Positions 1 to 4,599 of a stretch of DNA of 5,841 nucleotides are shown piece after piece. The stretch lies in the NCBI GenBank assembly GCA_902478425.1, contig CABSKV010000083.1, positions 1-5,841 of the forward strand. The letters are read 5' to 3'. A model generated the notes under the pieces. That model did not search any database. It was not told the origin of the DNA and was given only the letters and a program-made list of their open reading frames with translations. The position numbers and the translations under genes were made by a program. The stretch comes from an uncultured Coriobacteriia bacterium. GTDB taxonomy: Bacteria; Actinomycetota; Coriobacteriia; Coriobacteriales; QAMH01. Positions within the stretch are counted from its first letter, which is position 1, and the number at the start of each line of letters is the position of its first letter.

Positions 1-1337
1 ATGAGGCTGTAGAGCTTCCACTCCTCGGGACGCAGCTTGTCGGGATCGGCCGCACCCGTGGGATAGATGGGCGGATGGTCGGTCGTCTCCTGCTTGCCGC
101 GCGTGGCCGTGAGCTTGTTCTTGGCGAGCAGCGCCTCGGCGCCTTCGCGGAAGTCGGGGACCTTCGCGAGGGTGTTGAGGACTTCGCGCAGGTCGAGGTT
201 GTTGGGGTAGACCGTGTTGTCGACGCGGGGATACGAGGTGTAGCCGTTCATGTAGAGCGACTCGGCGATGCGCATGGTGCGCGCCGGCTTGATGCCGATG
301 GAGCTTGCCGCCGCCATGAGCGAGGTGGTGTTGAACGGCGCCGGCGGGTTGGACTTGCGGCGCTTCTTCTCGATGGCGCCAACCGTCGCCGCGCTCGCGT
401 TGGAGATGCGGGCCATGACGCCGTCTGCCTCGTCCTTGTCCTTGAAGCGCGCGGTGGCGTGCGTGGCGACGAAGGCATCGTCATGCTCGCCCTTGGGCGC
501 GGCGTTACCGGTGATGACCCAGTAATCCTCGGGCACGAAGGCGTCGCGCTCCTTCTCGCGCTCGACCACGAGGGCAAGCGTCGGGGTCTGGACGCGGCCG
601 GCGGAGCGCGTGTTGCCGATGCCGCTGTACTTCACGCAGGTGAGGTAGCGCGTGAGCACGGCACCCCAGATGAGGTCGATGTACTGGCGCGTCTCGCCCG
701 CATGCGCGAGGTCGTAGTCGAGCGTCTGCAGCTTGGCCGGCGAGAACGCGTCCTCGATCTCCTTCTTCACGAATGCGGAGTAGCGGGCGCGCGTGATGGG
801 AGCGGTCTCGTTCACCTCGCGCACCACGGAGATGGCGTCGAGGCCGATGAGCTCGCCTTCGCGGTCGAAGTCGGTGGCGATGACGATGTCGTCGGCCTTC
901 TTCGCGAGGTTCTTGAGCGAGCGGATGATGTCCTTCTCGGCCGGAAGCTTGACGATAGGCGCGTAGGTCAGGTAGGGCAGCGACGGAATCTTCCAGCCCT
1001 TGAGGTTGATGCCCTCGGGGATGTAGGGGCGGCGCTTCGACTTCCACGGCGGCGTGGGAAGCGACTTGGGGACATCCGACGCATCGATGACCTCGCCGTC
1101 TTCCTCGAGGCCGACCCATCCGTTCTTCTTCTTGTAGATGAGCTCCTGCGGAAAGTCGAGGCCGAGGATATGGCCCTTGAGACCGATGGCGACGCATTCG
1201 TGGCCATCGCGATTGAAGCGATACACGGGCGTGTTGTAGACCTTGTCGTCAACGGGCTTGCCGCCTTGGGCAAGGAGACGCGAGATCTGCTGTGCTGCGA
1301 TGTTCTTCTCGGTAATGATCAGTTCCATGTTGTCCAT
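1..1337 (-). CDS. topA: Type IA DNA topoisomerase, N-terminal part (archaeal-like TopA), truncated by window edge
   Basis: Relaxes negatively supercoiled DNA by cutting one strand through a 5'-phosphotyrosine link. Reading the minus strand gives 445 residues before the edge; the C-terminal part is outside the window. A Toprim domain is visible: MELIITEKN near the start (acidic residue E10, counting from the ATG at 1337) and the D-x-D-x-E motif ATDFDREGE (D156, D158, E160). SAGRVQTPTLALV lies near residues 245-255. The catalytic tyrosine motif is SYPRVDNTVYP, with Y369 and R371, followed by TTDHPPIYPT. That tyrosine motif resembles archaeal TopA/reverse gyrase (SYPRTDNTVYP) more than the usual bacterial YMRTDS; here Val replaces Thr after the Arg. 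Two in-frame ATGs, 1337 and 1328, are possible starts; neither has a strong Shine-Dalgarno. The gene is divergent from comF across only 36 bases. Identification as a type IA topoisomerase is firm; the symbol is less certain because TopA and TopB paralogues share these motifs. Confidence 0.93.
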   Translation of the reverse strand, partial: MDNMELIITEKNIAAQQISRLLAQGGKPVDDKVYNTPVYRFNRDGHECVAIGLKGHILGLDFPQELIYKKKNGWVGLEEDGEVIDASDVPKSLPTPPWKSKRRPYIPEGINLKGWKIPSLPYLTYAPIVKLPAEKDIIRSLKNLAKKADDIVIATDFDREGELIGLDAISVVREVNETAPITRARYSAFVKKEIEDAFSPAKLQTLDYDLAHAGETRQYIDLIWGAVLTRYLTCVKYSGIGNTRSAGRVQTPTLALVVEREKERDAFVPEDYWVITGNAAPKGEHDDAFVATHATARFKDKDEADGVMARISNASAATVGAIEKKRRKSNPPAPFNTTSLMAAASSIGIKPARTMRIAESLYMNGYTSYPRVDNTVYPNNLDLREVLNTLAKVPDFREGAEALLAKNKLTATRGKQETTDHPPIYPTGAADPDKLRPEEWKLYSL

Positions 1338-1373
1338 CACTCACTCGTTTTTGCTGCGTACTTATAGACAGCT
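1338..1373. promoter_or_regulatory. Short divergent intergenic region between topA and comF
   Basis: This 36-base gap separates the divergent starts and is less GC-rich than the flanks. On the minus strand a TATAAG hexamer (plus-strand 1361-1366) could be the topA -10 box, about 24 bases before the ATG at 1337. I see no matching -35 at 16-18 bases. No convincing promoter for comF is visible here. If comF starts further in (TTG at 1425), the true intergenic region extends to about 1424. This is a weak, purely sequence-based suggestion. Confidence 0.3.
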
Positions 1374-2237
1374 ATGGCTTACAATTACCCGCGGAGACAG
1401 ACGGGCGGGGCCGGAAGGCCTCAGTTGCTCGATTTTAACCATATATATAAGGTTCTGGCTACCTCCATTTTGGAAACGATTAGTCCCACGCGCTGTGTCG
1501 TGTGCGACGAGCCGGGCGACGTCCTCTGCGCGAACTGCGCAACACATCTTCCCTACATAGATCTTGTCCTTGCGTGCCCGCGTTGCGGTGCGCCTTACGG
1601 GCGTGCGCTGTGCACCGAGTGCCCCATGCCCGGCAGCGAGGCGGCGCTGCTGCACCCCGAGGAGGCGTTCCCGTTCACGCGTGCGCGCTCGGCGCTCTCC
1701 TTCGAAGGCGGGGCGAAGAAGATTATCCGCACGTACAAGGACGGCGACGAGCTGCGGCTTGATGCGGTGATAGCGTCGTTCATCTGCTCCGCGATCCGCG
1801 GCCGGCAAAATGAGACAGATGCTCGCACTCGCTGTCTCATTTCGCAGGTCAGCGAGCCGCTAGGTGATTGGTCGCAGTGGGCAGATGCGCTCGTGTACGT
1901 GCCGGCATCGCCCGAGGCGCTGCTGCGACGCGACTTCGATCACATGGAGCGCGTGGCGAAACTGTGCGCGAGGCGCCTCGGGCTGCCGCTCGTGCGCGCG
2001 CTTGCGAGCAAGAAGGGTGCGCTCGACCAGCGCGACCTGGGGCGTGGCGAGCGATTGGCGAATCGCAGCGGGTCATTCGCGCTGGCGGAGGGTATGCGGG
2101 CGGCACCTTTGCCGCAGCGGCTCATCCTCATCGACGACGTCTTCACGACCGGGGCGACGGCTTCGGCCGCAACGCGCGTGCTGCTTGACGGCGGCGCACA
2201 AGAGGTCCGCGTCGTCACCTGCTGCCGCGTGTGGTGA
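1374..2237 (+). CDS. comF: ComF-family phosphoribosyltransferase with a REP element inside its reading frame
   Basis: ComF/ComFC proteins act in the cytosol during import of single-stranded DNA in transformation; their enzymatic role is poorly defined. Eight cysteines form an N-terminal double zinc-ribbon: C41, C44, C52, C55 and C68, C71, C80, C83. A C-terminal phosphoribosyltransferase fold carries the PRPP-binding motif LILIDDVFTTGAT (residues 250-262, D254-D255). The frame is open from end to end (287 residues; ComF proteins are usually about 200-250). Residues 145-157 (QNETDARTRCLIS) are encoded by a palindromic repeat (1808-1842), apparently in a linker before the WADALVYVPAS segment. 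The start is uncertain. The ATG at 1374 lacks a Shine-Dalgarno and adds about 30 residues that look unlike the family. A TTG at 1425 has GGAAGG six bases upstream, and a TTG at 1470 would give a typical short leader before the first Cys. The repeat has not broken the gene, but any effect on function is unknown. Confidence 0.9.
   Translation: MAYNYPRRQTGGAGRPQLLDFNHIYKVLATSILETISPTRCVVCDEPGDVLCANCATHLPYIDLVLACPRCGAPYGRALCTECPMPGSEAALLHPEEAFPFTRARSALSFEGGAKKIIRTYKDGDELRLDAVIASFICSAIRGRQNETDARTRCLISQVSEPLGDWSQWADALVYVPASPEALLRRDFDHMERVAKLCARRLGLPLVRALASKKGALDQRDLGRGERLANRSGSFALAEGMRAAPLPQRLILIDDVFTTGATASAATRVLLDGGAQEVRVVTCCRVW
1808..1842 (+). repeat. REP-like palindrome copy R1, inside comF
   Basis: Perfect 11-bp inverted repeat: AAATGAGACAG at 1808-1818 pairs with CTGTCTCATTT at 1832-1842, around a 13-nt loop ending CACTCG. 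Its core (ATGAGACA to TCATTT) differs from copy R2 (2259-2291) at a single base, G versus A after GAGACA. It has the same orientation as R2 and R3. It lies wholly within the comF frame and is read through as sense codons. Confidence 0.92.
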
Positions 2238-2258
2238 TGGGGATGACAGTTATTGCCG

Positions 2259-2291
2259 ATGAGACAAATGCTCGCACTCGCTGTCTCATTT
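2259..2291 (+). repeat. REP-like palindrome copy R2, upstream outer copy
   Basis: The arms ATGAGACA (2259-2266) and TGTCTCAT (2282-2289) form a perfect 8-bp stem around a 15-nt loop; the next pair inward (A-C) is mismatched, unlike R1. It begins 21 bases after the comF stop and could help end comF transcription or protect its mRNA. It is not a classical rho-independent terminator, since only four T follow the stem region. Confidence 0.92.
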
Positions 2292-2310
2292 TATGACTGT
2301 ACCTGTAAGT

Positions 2311-2345
2311 AATGAGACAAATGCTCAGTCTCGTTGTCTCATTTT
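2311..2345 (+). repeat. REP-like palindrome copy R3, next to the RAYT ribosome binding site
   Basis: AATGAGACAA (2311-2320) pairs perfectly over 10 bp with TTGTCTCATT (2334-2343), around a 13-nt loop. The sequence GTCTCGTTGTCTC holds two GTCTC copies, so the left arm's GAGAC could pair in two registers. The palindrome ends where the RAYT Shine-Dalgarno begins (2346), so a hairpin in RNA or a bound protein would sit next to the translation start. Confidence 0.92.
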
Positions 2346-2355
2346 AGGAAAGGAG
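2346..2355 (+). promoter_or_regulatory. Strong Shine-Dalgarno of the RAYT gene
   Basis: AGGAAAGGAG ends five bases before the ATG at 2361. It decides the start: the frame is open further upstream to a TTG at 2334, but that TTG lies inside palindrome R3 and has no ribosome binding site. It is the best Shine-Dalgarno in the window. Confidence 0.85.
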
Positions 2356-2360
2356 TTCTT

Positions 2361-3113
2361 ATGTCGAATCGGAGAACGTTAAGCAAAAGCAATATTTACC
2401 ATGTCATCGCGCGAGGAACAGGGAGGCAGCTCATATACGAAGATGACGAGGATAGAAGGGTTTTTCTGTGCATACTTTCAGATGCTATCGAGAAAACCGC
2501 TTGCGATCTATACGCCTGGTGCCTGATGGGAAACCACTTTCACCTGCTCATCCACGGAGAGATGGAGCGCGTATCGAAATGCATGCAGCGCCTTTGTGGC
2601 GAATACGCCCATTGGTTCAACAAGAGGACTGATCGAGTTGGGCATCTTTTCCAAGCTAGGTTTCGCAGCGAGGCAGTCGGTACCGAAGCGTATCTGCTCA
2701 CTGTTATTCGATATATCCACCATAACCCAGAGAAGGGCGGTATATGTGCCACCTCGAAATATCGTTGGTCAAGCTACAACGAATACGTAAACAAGGAGGC
2801 GCTCTGCAAAACGCTTCCCGTCCTCTCCATAATTGGAGGCAGGCAAGAGTTTGCAAGGTTTCACGAAGACCTTGATGGAAGTGTGCACTGCCTTGATGTT
2901 GATAGGCTGCGAGACCGCTTTCATATATCGAGTGAAGATGATCTCATCGCTGCTGCCCAAGAAACAACAGGCCATACTCCCTTAAGCAGCATAAAGTCGC
3001 TTAGCAAACCGCAGAGAAACGCATGCATCAGGTCGCTAAAGGACGTTGGCTTTACCATTCGCCAAATCGAACGACTTACAGGAATCGGAAGAAACATAGT
3101 TGCCCGAGCATGA
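2361..3113 (+). CDS. REP-associated tyrosine transposase (RAYT, Y1_Tnp/HUH family)
   Basis: A Y1-type HUH nuclease that cuts and rejoins single-stranded DNA at REP hairpins through a covalent tyrosine link. It has 250 residues from the ATG at 2361, chosen for its strong Shine-Dalgarno. The N-terminus NIYHVIARGTGRQLIYEDDED is the typical opening of the family. The HUH motif is GNHFHLLIHG with H59 and H61. GHLFQARFRSEAV follows at about 94-106. The helix AYLLTVIRYIHHNPEKGGI carries the nucleophile; Y118, in the conserved RYIxxNP segment, or Y111 are the candidates. The C-terminus, roughly residues 220-250 (GFTIRQIERLTGIGRNIVARA), looks like a helix-turn-helix, as in RAYT groups with a C-terminal DNA-binding domain. 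All key motifs are present, so it is probably active. Lower GC than its neighbours and use of AGA, AGG and ATA codons suggest horizontal origin. It is flanked by palindromes R2-R3 and R4-R5; the stop lies one base before R4. Confidence 0.95.
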   Translation: MSNRRTLSKSNIYHVIARGTGRQLIYEDDEDRRVFLCILSDAIEKTACDLYAWCLMGNHFHLLIHGEMERVSKCMQRLCGEYAHWFNKRTDRVGHLFQARFRSEAVGTEAYLLTVIRYIHHNPEKGGICATSKYRWSSYNEYVNKEALCKTLPVLSIIGGRQEFARFHEDLDGSVHCLDVDRLRDRFHISSEDDLIAAAQETTGHTPLSSIKSLSKPQRNACIRSLKDVGFTIRQIERLTGIGRNIVARA

Positions 3114-3114
3114 A

Positions 3115-3147
3115 AATGAGACAGCGAGACTGACGCCTTGTCTCATT
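3115..3147 (-). repeat. REP-like palindrome copy R4, downstream of RAYT, inverted
   Basis: AATGAGACA (3115-3123) and TGTCTCATT (3139-3147) form a 9-bp stem around a 15-nt loop. The loop reads CGAGACTGACG on the plus strand; its reverse complement matches the loop of R3 (CAGTCTCG), so R4 is inverted relative to R1-R3. GAGAC occurs twice (3118-3122 and 3126-3130), allowing a slipped pairing. It begins two bases after the RAYT stop codon. Confidence 0.92.
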
Positions 3148-3166
3148 ATCAGCTGGTACCGCAAGA

Positions 3167-3201
3167 AAATGAGACAGCGAGACTGACGGTTTGTCTCATT
3201 T
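3167..3201 (-). repeat. REP-like palindrome copy R5, overlapping the end of the antiporter gene, inverted
   Basis: AAATGAGACA (3167-3176) pairs perfectly over 10 bp with TGTCTCATTT (3192-3201). It is a direct repeat of R4 with two adjacent base differences in the loop (CC versus GT, just before the TTGTCTC of the right arm). The TCA at 3196-3198 is the TGA stop of the minus-strand antiporter, so the palindrome's arm provides that stop. The R4-R5 pair lies between convergent genes. Confidence 0.92.
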
Positions 3202-4494
3202 GCGGCCGACGATGATGCTGATGAGCACGCAGATGAGCAGCAGGAACTGGTAGAACAAGAACGGCATGATCTCGACGCTCGCGATGCCCGCGAGGCTCGC
3301 TGCGATGAGCAGCTGCGCGCCGTAGGGGATGAGACCCTGCCCGATGCAGCTGAAGATGTCGATGAGGCTCGCCACGCGCACGGGCTCGATGCCGTACTTC
3401 TCGCCGATGTGCTTGGCGATAGGGCCGGACACGACAATGGCGACCGTGTTGTTCGCACACGCGATGTCGAGCAGTAGCGTGAGTAGGCCACAGCCGAGCT
3501 CGCCGCCACGCCTGCCCTTGAAGTGTCGGTCGATGAAGGCCAGAATCGATGCGAATCCACCGTACTCGCGCATGAGTGCGCTGATCGATGCCACGAGCAC
3601 CGTGACGATCATCGTCTCGAACATGCCGCTCGTGCCCGTCCCCATCGCCGAGAACGCGGTCGCGAAATCGAGCGTGCCGGTCGCGACGCCCACGATGGCG
3701 AAGAGAACGATGCCACCGCCGAGCACCACGAAGACGTTGATGCCGCAAAGTGCGGCGATGAGCACGGCGAAGTACGGAATCGCCTGCCAGATGTTGTAGT
3801 CGAAGTCATCGAGCGTCGGCGTGCCGGCCATGAACGCCATCACGATGAGGATGACGAGCGTGATGATCGCCGCCGGTAGCGCGATGCGGAAGTTGTTGAA
3901 GAACTTGTCCTTCATCGCAACGCCCTGCGTGCGCGTCGCCGCGATCGTCGTGTCCGAGATGAACGAGAGGTTGTCGCCGAACATCGCTCCGCCCACGACG
4001 GTGCCCACGCATAGCGGCAGGTTGAAGCCCGCGCTCGTCGCGACCGTGACCGCGATTGGCGTCAGCACGGTGATGGTGCCCACGCTCGTGCCCATCGCCA
4101 GCGAGATGACGCAGGCGATGACGAAGAGGCCGGGAATCGCGACTTGTGCCGGCAATATGTCGAGGAAGAGGTTGGCCGTGCTCTCGGCACCGCCCGCTGC
4201 GCTCGCGATACCCGAAAACGCGCCGGCCATCAGGAAGATGAAGAGCATGATGACGATGTTGTCGTCGCCGATGCCGCGCGCGCAGACGTGGATCTTCTCG
4301 TCGAAGGAAAGCGAGCGATTCTGCAGCAACGCGACGATGAGCGCGATGACGAACGCCACGACGACGCTCACCACGTAGAAGCCCATCTGTCCGTCAGCGG
4401 GCGCGATGTACTCGAAGTAGATGCCGCATCCGAGGTACAGCACCAGGAAGACGACGATGGGCAGCAGGGCCTTTGCGTTTGGTTTCTTATCCAT
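3196..4494 (-). CDS. Na+/H+ antiporter, NhaC-type family
   Basis: An integral membrane secondary transporter of the NhaC-type family (Pfam Na_H_antiporter), probably exchanging Na+ for H+. Some relatives move amino or organic acids, so the substrate is not certain. From the ATG at 4494 there are 432 residues, normal for the family, with about ten to twelve hydrophobic segments; the first is residues 9-31. Residues 173-191, GDNLSFISDTTIAATRTQG, are the family's signature with its conserved acidic residues. GTSVGTITVLTP (135-146) and, late in the protein, ACANNTVAIVVSGPIAKHI are further hallmarks. Earlier in-frame starts at 4503 (ATG) and 4512 (TTG) are possible; none has a Shine-Dalgarno. A candidate promoter would place the mRNA start next to 4494, suggesting leaderless translation. 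The last codons, GGC CGC AAA, run into palindrome R5, which supplies the stop. It is convergent with the RAYT and divergent from mtnA. Confidence 0.92.
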   Translation of the reverse strand: MDKKPNAKALLPIVVFLVLYLGCGIYFEYIAPADGQMGFYVVSVVVAFVIALIVALLQNRSLSFDEKIHVCARGIGDDNIVIMLFIFLMAGAFSGIASAAGGAESTANLFLDILPAQVAIPGLFVIACVISLAMGTSVGTITVLTPIAVTVATSAGFNLPLCVGTVVGGAMFGDNLSFISDTTIAATRTQGVAMKDKFFNNFRIALPAAIITLVILIVMAFMAGTPTLDDFDYNIWQAIPYFAVLIAALCGINVFVVLGGGIVLFAIVGVATGTLDFATAFSAMGTGTSGMFETMIVTVLVASISALMREYGGFASILAFIDRHFKGRRGGELGCGLLTLLLDIACANNTVAIVVSGPIAKHIGEKYGIEPVRVASLIDIFSCIGQGLIPYGAQLLIAASLAGIASVEIMPFLFYQFLLLICVLISIIVGRK

Positions 4495-4501
4495 GCCGCA
4501 C

Positions 4502-4530
4502 ATGATAGCCAAAGTCTCGTGCGGCGTGAA
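4502..4530 (-). promoter_or_regulatory. Candidate promoter of the antiporter gene
   Basis: On the minus strand TTCACG (plus-strand 4525-4530) and TATCAT (4502-4507) are separated by exactly 17 bases, giving 4/6 and 5/6 matches to a sigma-70-type promoter. The expected transcription start is about 4495, directly before the ATG at 4494. This fits the lack of a Shine-Dalgarno and a leaderless mRNA, which is common in actinobacteria. It is unproven. Confidence 0.4.
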
Positions 4531-4545
4531 CCCGCCGCATGCGGG
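4520..4545. promoter_or_regulatory. Overlapping palindromes between the divergent antiporter and mtnA genes
   Basis: TGCGGCG (4520-4526) and CGCCGCA (4533-4539) form a 7-bp inverted repeat with a 6-nt loop. It overlaps a second, perfect palindrome CCGCATGCGG (4535-4544). The two cannot form as hairpins together. They lie between two divergent promoter candidates and over the possible antiporter -35 box, so an operator or regulatory switch is possible; high GC alone could also produce them. Confidence 0.35.
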
Positions 4546-4552
4546 CGCTTGG

Positions 4553-4561
4553 TGGTATCAT
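4553..4561 (+). promoter_or_regulatory. Candidate extended -10 promoter of mtnA
   Basis: TGGTATCAT matches an extended -10 element (TGn plus TATAAT with one mismatch). No good -35 is visible at the usual distance, as is common for extended -10 promoters. Transcription would start near 4568, giving a leader of about 32 bases to the ATG at 4600, or an almost leaderless start at the GTG at 4570. Confidence 0.4.
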
Positions 4562-4599
4562 CCGCCTAAGTGTTTTTAAGCGAAGGCGGTGCGATAGGC

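Larger units (their letters stand above)
2259..3201. mobile_element. RAYT gene bracketed by inverted pairs of REP palindromes
   Basis: The unit runs from palindrome R2 to palindrome R5 and consists of two palindromes in one orientation (R2, R3), a single transposase gene (2361-3113), and two palindromes in the opposite orientation (R4, R5). RAYT genes flanked by their own REPs are an established arrangement, and the RAYT is thought to recognise the hairpins as single-stranded DNA. There is no accessory gene such as tnpB, no long terminal inverted repeat and no obvious target-site duplication. Whether the cassette moves as a unit or is a fixed, domesticated system cannot be told from one genome. 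GC in sampled 60-base lines is about 45-55% in the gene against about 68-73% in neighbours, consistent with separate ancestry. Confidence 0.82.

Noticed and set aside
75..1367. 430-residue open frame on the plus strand
   Set aside because: It is antisense to the topoisomerase, whose motifs are clear on the minus strand; the plus-strand product is rich in Arg, Val, Ala and Gly with no recognisable motif, as expected of a GC-rich shadow frame.
1807..1860. comF split or frameshifted by the repeat
   Set aside because: The frame is continuous from the zinc-ribbon to the PRPP motif and the stop at 2237, so it is not a pseudogene by sequence.
2334..2360. Upstream TTG start extending the RAYT by nine residues
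   Set aside because: The TTG is inside palindrome R3 with no Shine-Dalgarno, whereas the ATG at 2361 has AGGAAAGGAG five bases upstream and the residue pattern of the family start.
2361..3113. IS200/IS605 insertion sequence
   Set aside because: The protein is 250 residues with a C-terminal helix-turn-helix-like part, unlike the roughly 130-150-residue IS200 TnpA; there is no tnpB, and it is flanked by short REP-like palindromes as in RAYTs.
1808..3201. CRISPR array
   Set aside because: The five repeats are palindromic, irregularly spaced, in two orientations and separated by a gene; there are no uniform spacers or cas genes.
3115..3201. Rho-independent terminators at R4/R5 (and R2)
   Set aside because: The stems are AT-containing and only three or four T follow them, so they lack the GC stem plus T-tract of a classical terminator; a role in ending convergent transcription remains possible.
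3149..4569. Several open frames overlapping the antiporter on both strands (for example 3821-4378 plus, 3149-3748 minus)
   Set aside because: They are shadows of the antiporter gene; none has a recognisable domain or ribosome binding site.
4495..4599. S-adenosylmethionine riboswitch in front of mtnA
   Set aside because: The leader is too short, about 32-40 bases after the candidate promoter, and I see none of the multi-stem SAM riboswitch core.
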